A DNA stretch of 64,000 nucleotides, taken from the NCBI RefSeq assembly GCF_019279795.1, contig NC_056743.1, positions 1,787,373,839-1,787,437,838 on the forward strand, read 5' to 3'. This DNA is from Protopterus annectens (lineage: Eukaryota; Chordata; Ceratodontiformes; Protopteridae). The stretch's first letter is position 1; each line of letters starts with the position of its first letter. Shown here piece by piece: positions 1-10,137 of the stretch. The position numbers were made by a program, and so were the translations under genes. The notes under the pieces are model-generated. The model did no database searches. It saw only the letters and a list, made by a program, of their open reading frames with translations, and had not been told where the DNA came from.

Positions 1-14
1 AAAAAGGTAGTGGC

Positions 15-386
15 GTGGCCATCCTCTACTCAAACAACCATAATCTCTCACCATACCCTTCCCCAATTCCTGACTTCCCCCCAGCTGATATCATCATCCT
101 TAACTGCCATCTGAATCCCCACAAAAAACTTGCAATTACCTCTATCTACCTTCCTCCTGGTAACAATCTGCCCATTCTTGCAAACATCCTATCCTGGTTC
201 TCCCACAACATACCATACAATACACTTATCCTTGGTGATGTCAATATTGATTGGTCCAAACTCACAACTGATGGTCCAAACTCACAACTGACTCCTCCCA
301 ACTCAGTATCCACCTACACAGCTTCCATCAACTTAAAGCATCTCCCACTCGCTACCATAATAATTCCACTTCCAGCTCCATCATAG
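15..386 (+). pseudogene. L2-like ORF2, endonuclease C-terminal part
   Basis: Translation shows a partial exonuclease-endonuclease-phosphatase fold: a hydrophobic strand with ITSIYLPPGN, then TLILGDVNIDW, the usual active-site DxN block of APE endonucleases in LINEs. This enzyme would nick genomic DNA to prime reverse transcription. The N-terminal catalytic part lies upstream of the window. A 19-20 bp direct repeat (TCCAAACTCACAACTG, around 256-292) interrupts the sequence just after the motif and looks like a replication slip. The frame is lost near 386. No full-length protein can be made from this copy. Confidence 0.65.
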
Positions 387-821
387 ACTGGACCCTTACC
401 AATTCCCCCCACCAATACCACAATCCCACCACCTTACCTGACTCCCTCAGTGATCATCTCCCTACCACCATCTTAAGACACTACTCCCATATTCCTAAAC
501 CTCACCTTATCAAAGACTGTCGAAAACTTTTCACTTCCAATTCATCCCAATTTAACTCCATTCTCCACAACATAGATTGGTCCATCTTAAAACACCTAAA
601 ACACCTCCCCCTAAATGATTCTGTAAGCACTTTCAATAGCATCTTCATGAATACTCTAAACTCCTTAGCTCCCTCTAGGAAGATCAGCGTAAAATCAAAC
701 CATGCTCCCTGGCTCTCCAAAGAGACTAGGTCCCTTATGAAACAAAGAGATTGTGCTTGGAAAACCTGGACTAAAACTAAACAACCACCTTTTCTTCAAA
801 AATACAAGCAACTGAGGAACC

Positions 822-2615
822 TTGCAAAAAAACATACAACTAATGACAAAGTTATACTACAGCTCTGCTCAGCTTAACAACAAATCCAATCCTCGAAAAT
901 TTTGGTCAACTCTCAACAACATCCTCTATCCTAGAAAGCCCTCTAATCCCTCCCCATACCCTAACTCTTCCTCTCAGGAAACAGCTACCCTCCTGAATAA
1001 ACTCTTTATCTCTTCCATCCAAAATCTGGTAACCTCTAAGCCAAACTCTACTTCGACACCCACCCCTCCAAGTCCCACTAACACAACTTTGTTTTCTTTT
1101 GAGCCACTTCCCATTATTTACATCAAATCTCTACTACTCAAGCTAAAACCTTGCTCTCCTTCCACTGACAATCTATCTCCTACATTCCTCAAACTTGCTG
1201 CTGACTCAATTGCCTATCCTATATCTATACTAATTAATCAGTCTATTCTGGAATCAACTGTCCCCACCCTTTGGAAATCTTTCTTCACTATCCCTCTTCA
1301 TAAAGGTGGAAACTCCACTGACCCCTCAAACTACCGACCCATTGCCATTCTGTCCCCCCTCTCCAAGATATTAGAAAAATGTATTCACTCACAGCTTCTT
1401 AATCACCTCCTCACACACCACTTACTTACCCCTACCCAACATGGACTTCGTCCTCACCACAGCACGACCACTGCCCTCCTCTCCTTCACTCATATCATTG
1501 CAGAGTCCCTAGACAACAAGAAACTCATTTCCTGTCTCTTCCTAGAGCTCTCCAAAGCCTTCAATACTGTCTCTCATCCTCTACTACTATCCAAACTCGC
1601 AAATCTCCACCTATCCCCCTCCGCATTTGCCTGGTTTAATAGTTACCTATCTGGTAGGGAACAATCTGTCAAATGGCTCTCATCCTCCTCACCTTTCCTT
1701 CCCATCTCCACTGGTGTTCACCAAGGGTCCATCTTGGGACCCCTCTTGTTTAACATCTTCACCAATGATCTTTACACCTCATCCAAAGAATCCTCCCTTA
1801 TTCAGTATGCCGACGACTCCACACTTATATCCATCTGAAATAACATTCCTGAACTACACTCCCTGACCCAACAGGCCCTACTATCCACTGAACAATGGCT
1901 CTCTCACAACCTATTGATCCTAAATCCCAGAAAGACCAAACTCCTACTTTTCCTTCCTCGTTCTCTTTCTCATCACAAAACCTCCTTTTTTATTACATCT
2001 TCTAACAATACAACTATCCAACCGGACACCCACACAAAACTCCTAGGGGTCATTATCGATGACGAACTAAAGTTCAACCTACACATACTCCAATGTATTA
2101 AAAAAACAAACCATAAACTCGGTCTGCTATATCAGAACAAAATATTCCTAACCCCTGAATCTAGACTTACCCTGGACCAGGCAATCCTCCTCCCCTCCCT
2201 CTTATACGCCGCCCCAGTTCTTACCAATATCCAGGCCTCCACTCTAAACAAATTCCAACAGACTTACCATAAAATAGCCAGATTCATTACTAACTCCCCA
2301 TACAACTCACACCACTGCATTTCTTTAAACTCTCTTCAATGGCTTGAACTTCCCCAATTTCTATTATCATATCAATTTCATATGCTACACTCTATACTTT
2401 ATAAACCCTCCTTCTGTCCATCTTTATCTTCCTTAGTCTCCATCTACATCCCATCCCGGACCCTCCGTACTTCTAACCAACAATTACTTGATATCTACCA
2501 CCCAAAAAGATCAGTAGGCAAACTACTCGACAAACACTCCCTTGCCCATGCTTGGAACAAACTTCCCCTTGACTTACGTTCAGTCTCCCACACCTCACAC
2601 TTTAAAATGAACTAA
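822..2615 (+). pseudogene. L2-like ORF2, reverse transcriptase domain (broken)
   Basis: Two long open stretches (822-1838 and 1914-2615) together cover the fingers, palm and thumb of a LINE reverse transcriptase. Visible blocks in order are IPLHKGG...NYRPIAIL (RT block 1), LSKAFNTVSHP (palm, catalytic Asp replaced by Asn), GVHQGSILGPLLF, and QYADDSTL, the YADD catalytic loop near 1806. The second stretch has TKLLGVIIDD and a WNKLPLDLR C-terminal motif typical of L2/CR1/Jockey proteins. A TGA near 1836 separates the two halves. The enzyme copies element RNA at the nicked target; this copy is inactive. Confidence 0.75.
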
Positions 2616-3027
2616 AAGCTTATTTTCTCAATTCCAGAACCTGCACTTGCCATGATCCTACCTAGTCTTCCTTCCCTTTATGTACCCTCAAATGGACCAT
2701 ACTTAGTACCTCATTACATCTCTCTTTCCAATGTGTCTACTATGCATTTGCATAATTTTATACAAACAAAACATTGTTATTGTTGACCTATTGAACTATA
2801 TCAATGTAAAATTGTTACTTAGCTTCTTTTTAATGCAACTTTAACTTTATACATGTAACCAAACATATGTGAATCTTTTTGCTATAACTGCTATTATATC
2901 AATATTGTTTAAAATTGTACTTGTTTAAAATGTACTACTGGAGCTTTTTCTCCTCGGGTCTCCACTGAAAATGGGCCACAAGCCCAGATGGACAAACTCG
3001 GTTAACAAATGTCAAATAAATATATAC

Positions 3028-3028
<1 letters not shown>

Positions 3029-3084
<56 letters not shown>
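3029..3084. repeat. (AT)n microsatellite
   Basis: About 56 bp of alternating AT lies directly between the 3' end of the L2-like element and the left end of the DIRS element. Another long AT tract flanks the right end of the same DIRS element, so this may be half of a split target. Confidence 0.95.
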
Positions 3085-3087
<3 letters not shown>

Positions 3088-3123
3088 TATAGTTGTGTAC
3101 ACGTACCATAGATGTAGATGCTC

Positions 3124-3292
3124 GAGTGTATTCACTGTTGCAGTAATCACACTTGGGTTATCTGCCTGCAGGTAGCCCTCAGTCAGCCCGAATACCAGAG
3201 ACTTAGTATTTCTGCATCGGTTGCTGTCACTCCAGGACTGACGTCAGGTTGTCAGGGGTACAAAAACAGGAAGCCGATGCCATTACATCAGT
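3124..3292. repeat. DIRS copy 1 inverted terminal repeat (left, 3' side)
   Basis: The segment is the reverse complement of 8035-8203 with few mismatches. Shared blocks include TATCTGCCTGCAGGTAGCCC, CAGTCAGCCCGAATACCAGA and GTCACTCCAGGACTGACGTC. The far edge (3085-3123) is not in the right repeat but is found inverted in the internal complementary region. Confidence 0.9.
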
Positions 3293-3477
3293 TTTTCTTG
3301 GCCCAAATGTCAGGAGCGACCCAAATAGGGAGCTATGTTATGGTGGGGAAAACACCACCAGTAAAAAGTAAACACCAATACCCCTGAAGGAAGTGAGTAA
3401 TAGGCAAAGAGAGAGAGTGAAAGAAAGACAAGGGGGCTGGAGGGAGGGAAACCAGGAATGCAACAGTGAACACACTC

Positions 3478-3557
3478 TAACATCTACATTTATGGTAAGT
3501 GTACACAACTGTACTATGTTCTTCGTGTTTCACTGTTGCAGTCATCACACTTGGGTA
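3478..3557. other. DIRS copy 1 internal complementary region (ICR)
   Basis: The first half (ACATCTACATTTATGGTAAG...) is the reverse complement of the outer left end at 3085-3120. The second half (TTTCACTGTTGCAGTCATCA...) repeats, in inverted form, the outer right end at 8170-8205. In the DIRS model this region templates closure of the two ends into a circular intermediate. Its presence shows that the element boundaries near 3085 and 8205 are real. Confidence 0.85.
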
Positions 3558-3588
3558 GACTCCCAAAGCTGAAGAAAGATGGAGGCAG

Positions 3589-4580
3589 TCAAGAAGAGTT
3601 GGGGCTGGCTAGTATGCCTTGCAGGACTGCTGATGCAAAACCCGCCCTGGATATGGAAAAGATAGGCAGGTGGTAATGTTTGGTGAATGTGTGTACAGAA
3701 CTCCAGGTAGCAGCTTCCAGGATGTCCCTGAAGGGTCTCCCCTGATGAATGCTGTAGAGGTAAATAGTTGCCCTAGTGGAATTTGTTCTTACCCCCTGAG
3801 GGGTTGGTTTCCCATGGTGCCTGTAGAAGAAATGGATGCAGTGTGCTATCCATTTGAAAATTGTTTGTTTTGAAATGGCCTTGCCCACTGCCCCTGGTGC
3901 AAAGCCGATTTGTAACTGGTTAGATTTCTTGAAGGGCTTAGTCCTATTCAAGGTAGAATCGGAGCGGTCTGTGCACATCCAAGGAGGAGTGCAGGATCCT
4001 TTCCCCTTTATTTTGAGGATTAGGGAAGAAAGTTGGCAAATGGATAGATTAGTTGAGAGCCACACTGGACACCACTTTAGGCATAAAGGAAGGGTTAGCC
4101 CTGAGGGAAATCCTGTCAGCTTGCAAAAAAATCAAGGGTTCCACAGCCATAAGTGCTTGTAGCTCAGACACTCTTCTAGCTGAAGGATGGCCAGAAGCAA
4201 GGCTGTTTTCCGAGAGAGGAATTTTAACTCTGCTGACACTGCAAGCTCAAGGGGGGGGGGGGCTGAGCTTTTCCAGTACAAAGTTAAGGTCCCAAGTAGG
4301 GGTGGGTACTCTCCTTGGCAGCCTAAAGTTGTTTGCCCCTCTCAGTAACTGTTTGATAAGAGGGTGAGAGAAAAAAGGTGGCTCAGTGTTGTAATGAGCC
4401 GAAATGGCAGAGGCATGGATCTTAATGGAGGAGAAGGATAGGCCCCTGTGGAGTCGATCTGCTAAGTAATCCAGGATTAGAGGCAGGGAAGGCAGGGTTG
4501 TGTCCTATCCTTTAGACTGAATCCAGGAGCAGTACCTTTTCCACTTATCAGCACAGGATTTCCTTGTAATGGGTCTTCTG
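3589..4580 (-). pseudogene. DIRS copy 1 tyrosine recombinase (YR)
   Basis: The minus strand encodes a DIRS-style recombinase that would integrate the circular cDNA. The clearest ORF is 3589-4065 (158 aa). It contains GVRTNSTRA (the arm with the second catalytic Arg) and AATWSSVHTFTKHYHL, where the Tyr of KHY sits at the nucleophile position. The usual HxxR box reads NSTR, so the His appears to be changed to Asn. The N-terminal half, toward 4580, is fragmented by stops. It lies directly before the internal complementary region, as in other DIRS elements. Confidence 0.75.
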
Positions 4581-4582
4581 GC

Positions 4583-5478
4583 TTAAAGAATGATGTCCAG
4601 CACCTGCTTGCTTGGGCTGGTTACTGGCAGAGAATTCAAGGAATAAGCCAGGCTGCAAGGTTTAGGGTTTGCAGTTGCGGATGCAAGATCTGTCCCCCCT
4701 GCAGAGAGAGCAGGGTTGGGTTCTGGTGTAGGTGCCAGGGTGGCACAGGTGACATCCACTTTCCAGGCACTGCTGTGAGACGTCCTTGTGCAGAACTTGC
4801 TGAGCTGGTAATTGCAGGGGGAGGCAAAGTGATCCACCTCTGGGGTCCCCCATTTCTGAATCAGAAGGTTGAAGGTGCTGGGCTCTAATTGCCACAAGTG
4901 TGGGTCTAGGAGATTTCTGCTCAAGTCATCTGCATGTGAGTTTCGTTTGCCTGGCAGGAATTGAGCTTGCAGATGGACCTTCATGTCCAAGACCGTGTTC
5001 CATACGGCCATGGCTAGCCTGCCGAGTGGGTAAGAGTGGGTTCCCCCCTGCTTGTTGATGTACCACAAAACTGTGGTATTGTCTGTTTTTATTAGCAGGT
5101 GCCCTGGTGAAAGTAGGGATCTGAAAGCTGTCAGAGCGTGCTGCACAGCTAGCATCTCTTTTTGGTTGATGTGCAGATGAATTTGACTTGGGCTCCAGTG
5201 GCTCTGAATGCACTTGCCGTCCATGTGTGCCCCCCCCAAGCATAGTCTGATGCATCTGTGGTTAGTGTCTGGGTGGCGTGGGGTTGAGTAAAGGGCAGTC
5301 CCTTGTTGTGGTTGCATGCTTCTGCCCACCAAAGAAACTCTGTCCTTAGACAGGGTATGATAGGAATGACTGTTTCCAGGTCCTGAGAATGTTGGCACCA
5401 AAGACTTTTTTTTAAGTACCACTGAAGTTTCCTCATATGCAGTCTGGCATATGGAATTAGTAGGATGCATGACGCCAT
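4583..5478 (-). pseudogene. DIRS copy 1 RNase H domain and adjacent linker
   Basis: The RNase H of the pol ORF is in two overlapping frames (5149-5478 and 4583-5470), which points to a frameshift near 5150-5200. Catalytic-site blocks visible in order are TTDASDYAWGG (first Asp), NQKEMLAV (Glu), IKTDNTTVLWYIN (Asp) and SHADDLSR (last Asp). After the domain comes the DIRS-typical stretch VDHFAS, here followed by degenerate sequence. The enzyme removes RNA from the RNA/DNA hybrid during replication. It is not functional as one chain in this copy. Confidence 0.8.
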
Positions 5479-5656
5479 GAACCCTAGGGCTTGCAGGATT
5501 TTCTTTGCAGATAGCTAGGTTCTGGTGGCCATATGAGTAAAATAGTTTGTCAGACAGGCTTGTTTTTCTGGAATGAGGAATGCCATCTGGGATGCTGTGT
5601 CCAAGCTTGCTCCCAGGAATACAATCTTTTGACTGGGGACTAGTTTTGATATCTTT

Positions 5657-6448
5657 TCATTGAAGGTTTTTTACAAATGTCAGGTGCTGCAGCAGCTTTT
5701 CCTGACTGTCTGCCTGAATCAGGCAGTCATCCAAGTACATGTAAATTTGAATATTTCTCTGTCTGCAGTAAGCAATGGCTGGAGCCATGCATTTTGTGAA
5801 TACTCTGGGAGAAGTTGATAAGCCAAAGGGAAGTGCAGAGAACTGATAATGCATAGATCCTGCCCTGAAGCATAGATATTTCCCGCAGGACTCCCTTATA
5901 GGGATGTGCAGATAGGCTTCTTTTAAGTCTAGAATGACTAACCAGGCATCTATGGCTAGCATAGGTAGAAGCTGCTGCAGGGTGAGCATTCTGAATTTTG
6001 GTACCACCAGGAAGGTGTTGAGAATTGAAACATCTAGGATTGGGTGCCAAGTGCCCTCTTTTCTGCGTACCAGGAAAAGTCTGGAATAGAATCCTTGACC
6101 TATCTGTTCCACAGGAAAAGGTTGAATTGCCCTTATAGAGAGCAGGGATTGAACTTGGTTTTGCACCTATGCCCACTGGTTTGGAGGAAGATCTGAGAAC
6201 CCTTTTGGGGATGGCAGTGAGTGGAAGTAAAATTTGTACCCTCGGATACAATGTTGACGACCCATCTGTTTTTGGTGATGGAAATCCAGTTTCTTGGATG
6301 AAGGGTAAGTTTTCCTCCTAGGGGCACAAGCAGTTTGGCAGAGGTGGGGAGTTGAGAAGTCATAGGGAATTCTTTCCTTAAGGGGGTGGCTTAGCACTCC
6401 CTGCTTTAGAGGTGGAGGCACTCCATTGCTTAGATTTCTGCATACCAT
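5657..6448 (-). pseudogene. DIRS copy 1 reverse transcriptase
   Basis: The open stretch 5657-6166 (169 aa) contains an LTR/DIRS-type reverse transcriptase core: GFYSRLFLVRRKEGTWHPILD (first block), LVILDLKEAYLHIPI (catalytic Asp), QFSALPFGLSTSPRVFTK, and MYLDDCLIQA with the YLDD catalytic pair. The region upstream to 6448 continues the N-terminal part in other frames. The protein resembles the Ty3/DIRS branch and not the LINE enzymes elsewhere in this window. Confidence 0.85.
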
Positions 6449-6671
6449 GGGAATGTAGTCTGGGGGGGTCTGTTTCCCCTGTGTCTAGGTTGAGATGGCC
6501 TTGAGGGGGCTGGAAAGGACCAATGTTTCGAGGGGCAGTGCCTACTGAATCTAGGAGGCTGTACTTGAAAGAATTCTTTGACTGTCTGCATACATTTAAC
6601 TTTTTCTTCCATGTTTTTAAGAACCTCTTCTGTTTTGGTGCCAAACAGATTGTCCTTGTTTAAAGGCACGT

Positions 6672-7888
6672 CTAATAAGTTTGATTTGACATCTGACAAT
6701 TCAAAGCCCTAATGGCGAGAGTTGCAAAGGTATATGCTTTCCTACCCCATATGTCCAAAGCTCTGGAATCCCTGTCCGAAGGGGTGGGATTCTTAGCTGT
6801 ACTTGCTTTGATACCTTTAGGCCCCTGGGAAATTATCTCTGGGTCCACAGTAGGATTTTTGAAAAGGAATTTGAGAGAGTCAGGTACTCTGTAGTACCTG
6901 TCTGGTTTCCTAGGAGCAGGGGGTAAAGTATCAGGAGTAAGACTGAATTCCATAAAGACGTCATCAACAACTTCCAGGACTGGGGGTATTGCTAAAGGCC
7001 TATGTTGTGGCAAGTCTAAAAATTCTTTGAGTCTCTTTTTGGACTTGGGATAGTCTTGGCATTCCCAATGGAAATGCTCTCTTAAAGTATGTAAGGTTTC
7101 ACCAAAAGAAAAATCCTCTCAGTCTTCATCTGTTGAACCTGCAGGGGACCGATCTCTTTTTCTCTTAGCAGGGGAAGGCTAACTTCCCCTAATCAGCATA
7201 ACTTCCCCTAATCAGCATAATAAGGTCTTCTACCATTCTAAAGATTTGATGTTGTGGCCAAGGGACCAGGTGCATGCGCTTTGGTCATCAGTTTTCTAGA
7301 CGTAGCATGTACTTTTGGACTTAGAAACCCGGTAGCTTTAGACAGAACTGAAGTTGGTTTGTGTTGAACATCTGTAGTGCGAAGAACTTCCCCAGAAGCC
7401 GGTGCCTGCTCAGCGGCTCCGGACCCATCCAAGGTAGAGACATCCGCAAGTTCCACAGTCCAAGAAGAGTCTTGCGGCATACCGGACTCTGAACGGTTCT
7501 CGGTAGAGGCCTGGGAATCCACTGAAGCGAGCATCAGGGGCTGCAAAATCATCTCACTGAGTACCGGCGAACTGGTGACTAGCTTAAAGGAAGCATCGTC
7601 AGCAGCTTTGGACCTGTGTGGTCTGTCTCCGTCTTTATCCTTACATTTTTAAGGAATATCGGTAGTCAGATGGCTTACCGAAGCCATTTCGGAATACGGA
7701 GATCGAGAACGAAAGTATTTAGCGACAAAAAGGGCCCGACTATGAATGGTTCAGGCAGTGAACAAGGCACACAACCAACAGCGAGGTATGTCATGGTCTG
7801 GGCCTAAAGAGGCGATGTAGTAAGAATGAAAATCTCGGTGTGGTATTTGCTTTCCACAGGCAAGACAATTGTTAACTTTTTCTGACAT
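6672..7888 (-). pseudogene. DIRS copy 1 gag-like ORF1
   Basis: ORF1 probably starts at the ATG at 7886-7888. The first residues read MSEKVNNCLACGKQIPHRD, followed by LGPDHD and a further CxxC, a cysteine pattern shared with the second DIRS copy (46566). The middle (7238-7552) is Ser/Thr-rich and low in structure. The C-terminal part (6672-7013) has RKPDRYYRVPDSLKFLF and GRKAYTFATLAIRALN, both typical of DIRS ORF1. Stops and frameshifts separate these parts. It is thought to be the structural nucleic-acid-binding protein of the element. Confidence 0.7.
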
Positions 7889-8034
7889 CGGTTAGAGCAA
7901 GAAAAAAAGGATTCTCAACGGGGTACTTAGCTTTAGAAGACTTCAGGATGATTCAATTCGTAAACGAAAACTCAGGTAGTGGCCGACCGGCATTTGTGCG
8001 AACTGCTTCTGCTTCAGGCACCTCGGTAAGAGAG

Positions 8035-8203
8035 AGACTGATGTAATGGTGTCGGCTTCCTGTTTTTATACCCCTGATGACCTGACGTCAGTCCTGGAGT
8101 GACAGCAACCGAAGCAGAAATACTAAATCTCTGGTATTCGGGCTGACTGAGGGCTACCTGCAGGCAGATAACCAAAGTGTGATGACGACAACAGTGAAAC
8201 ACG
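8035..8203. repeat. DIRS copy 1 inverted terminal repeat (right, 5' side)
   Basis: This is the inverted partner of 3124-3292. It lies upstream of ORF1 in the element's reading direction and likely carries its promoter, though no clear TATA box was identified. Confidence 0.9.
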
Positions 8204-8206
8204 TTT

Positions 8207-8256
8207 TTATATCTATATATATATCTATCTATATATCCATATATATATATATATAT

Positions 8257-8312
<56 letters not shown>

Positions 8313-8344
8313 GCATATATATATATATATATATATAAAACTAT

Positions 8345-8404
<60 letters not shown>

Positions 8405-8413
8405 CACACACAC
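8207..8413. repeat. Long imperfect (AT)n microsatellite
   Basis: About 200 bp of TA repeats are broken twice by AAACTATTGCA (around 8306 and 8338) and end in CACACACAC. The repeated interruption shows that the tract grew by duplicating a larger unit. Open frames here (YIYIYI) are artefacts of the repeat. Confidence 0.95.
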
Positions 8414-8815
8414 TTTTAATGAGTGAAAACCCACTTACACAAATCACTGAAGACCAAGACGATGTCACTGAAACCACATTTGAACAAACTCTCAGATCAC
8501 GGATAAGGAACTCCAGGTTTGCACCACAAAAAAATTATAAAATGAAGCAAATTAAACTTATTCATGTTGGGGGCTGCACCTCCCACACCACACCTAACTA
8601 AATATACCAACTCCGAGATCGCACTATAGTGGGAAAAGGGCAAAGTTCACCATGGTGGCCAAGTAGCTACTTACCTGGAGTTCCTTATCAGTGATCCGAG
8701 AGTTCGTTCAACTGCGGGATCGGCGACATCATCCTTGTTTTCAGTGATTCGGGTAAGTGGGTTTTCGTTCATTGTAAGTAAGGTAAGTGGGTTTTCGTTC
8801 ATTGTAAGTAAATCC
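8410..8815. mobile_element. Foldback (MITE-like) element 1
   Basis: Two arms of about 105 bp (8418-8524 and 8677-8785) are inverted copies of each other at roughly 75-80% identity. Shared blocks are GAAAACCCACTTAC, AATCACTGAA and GATAAGGAACTCCAG. The 150-bp centre contains ATATACCAACTCCGAGATC, which recurs inverted in the neighbouring foldback element (9003-9028). A 30-bp tandem duplication sits at the right edge (8752-8781 and 8782-8811). No transposase is present. The superfamily is unknown. Confidence 0.6.
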
Positions 8816-8818
8816 ATA

Positions 8819-8858
<40 letters not shown>
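8819..8858. repeat. (AT)n microsatellite between foldback elements
   Basis: About 38 bp of AT repeats separate the two foldback elements. Confidence 0.95.
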
Positions 8859-8859
<1 letters not shown>

Positions 8860-8860
<1 letters not shown>

Positions 8861-9199
8861 GTCCCCTTCAGATGGTCCAACTTTTAAAAGATAGACTTTC
8901 ATATGGCCGAGACCATATGATCGACCTTTTAAAAGCATGACCGATCTGAATGGAGAGCTCCATACAGTGCAGAAAGGGCATATTTCCCGTTACCGCAAAG
9001 TAGTGAGATCTCGGAGTTGGTATATTTAAGTAGCGAGGGGGGCTTGCCCCCCTGCTAAACAGAGTTAGTTTTTGTTGGGGGGGGGTGTATTATGGCGTTT
9101 ACTTTACATGGTCGATGTTTCAAATGTTCGATCATGCGGTCTTGGCCATATGAAAGTCGAACATTTTAGTTGTCGATCATGTAAAGTAGACCGATATAT
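8860..9199. mobile_element. Foldback (MITE-like) element 2
   Basis: Terminal arms at about 8866-8950 and 9100-9195 are inverted copies. Both contain GACTTTCATATGGCC and a CATGATCGA-like block, and each arm is itself partly palindromic around CATATGG...CCATATG. The centre holds GATCTCGGAGTTGGTATATTT, the inverse of a block in the element at 8410-8815, so the two belong to one family. A G-run (about 9080-9088) and the GGGGGGCTTGCCCCCC hairpin (around 9036-9053) lie between the arms. No coding capacity is seen. Confidence 0.55.
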
Positions 9200-9895
9200 T
9201 TAAATATACACAAATATATCTTAACACACACATTAACTTATACATGTTTGTATAAAGACACACATATACACATACATGCTAAAAGCTATAATAGAATCAT
9301 AACAATAACCAGAAATTTCATTAAATAATCAATGGTACATTTCCAAGAATTTCAACTTATTAAAAAACAAACTGCACTTTTTTAAAACATGAAAGCTGTA
9401 TCCTTGACTCATGCTTCCTTTTCTGCCAGGAACTGAATGAGCTATGTAATGGTTGACTGAAAATGACTGGATATATTATAAGGTATGTATAATGTTTACA
9501 GCTACAGTTGTGTCGGCATGGTTTGTAATGTATAATGTTTGGAACTTAGATTGTGTTGGTATGGTTTATTTTCATTTATATAAATAGAAGATTGCTTATG
9601 TCATTCATGATAATTTAATACAGATGTTACTTGTTTAAAAAAAAAAAAAGGACCTATATACTATTTTTTATGAGAAAAAAAGAAAATATATCAAAGTGTT
9701 CCTGAGAAAGCGTATACAAACAGCTTCTGCCACAGAAGAGAATGCTGCGTGAAAAAAATTTCCCACCTTGTTCCTGCCATGTTCTTAAACCCAGTGGCTC
9801 TCTAGCTGTCCACCCCTATGTTAATTTGGCCTTACATTCTCCCCGGTATTCTTTCAATGACTTGTAGTAATCACGTACGTATATTTTGTGAAGCT
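9200..9895. other. Unassigned sequence
   Basis: AT-rich sequence without a recognisable gene or known repeat. A loose tandem pair of about 50 bp (ATGTATAATGTTT...GGCATGGTTT) lies around 9485-9570. Confidence 0.5.
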
Positions 9896-10137
9896 GTGAA
9901 GATGTGAGGTATTGCCAGCTATGCCAGGAGAAGTAGGGCAGTGAATGTGTAACATATGCCGGCATAGCTAGCTGGAGTTTTGTAAAGAATTATATGTCAA
10001 TTGTTTATCAAGCTGCTTTGTACAGATGCTTGTGTTGAAAAATGTATTTGCAATGCTGCTTGTGTTAAAAATGTACCAAGATGTGATGTCATTCTACAGA
10101 GAGCACTGAAATAATAACTAGATACTAGTGAGAGATC

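Larger units (their letters stand above)
1..3028 (+). mobile_element. 5'-truncated L2-like non-LTR retrotransposon (LINE)
   Basis: The plus strand holds the end of an APE-type endonuclease (LGDVNIDW near 232-250) and then a reverse transcriptase, followed by a 3' UTR that ends at an (AT)n tract. The reading frame is broken into several pieces, so the copy is dead. After the last coding stretch (stop near 2615) lies about 400 bp of AT-rich 3' UTR. It closes with a segment rich in GGGTCTCC and GGGCC motifs and a terminal AATAAATA, similar in style to L2 3' ends of amphibians and fish. The start of the element lies outside the window. Its reverse transcriptase differs clearly from the CR1 copies found later in the window. 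Assignment to the L2 group rests on protein style only; another Jockey-superfamily clade is possible. Confidence 0.75.
3085..8205 (-). mobile_element. DIRS-type tyrosine-recombinase retrotransposon, copy 1
   Basis: A 5.1-kb element reads on the minus strand. It has inverted terminal repeats of about 170 bp (3124-3292 and 8035-8203) and an internal complementary region near the 3' side (3478-3557). That region joins sequence complementary to the extreme left end (3085-3123) with sequence matching the extreme right end, which is the hallmark of DIRS replication through a circle. Coding remnants follow the DIRS order gag, RT, RNase H, tyrosine recombinase. DIRS elements insert by recombinase rather than endonuclease, and no target duplication is seen here. 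All ORFs carry frameshifts or stops. Both flanks are (AT)n tracts. Confidence 0.88.

Noticed and set aside
8179..8477. Open frames rich in alternating Ile and Tyr over the AT repeats
   Set aside because: They arise from (AT)n translated in either strand and have no coding support. The same applies to 2935-3150, 32248-32688 and 8671-8938.
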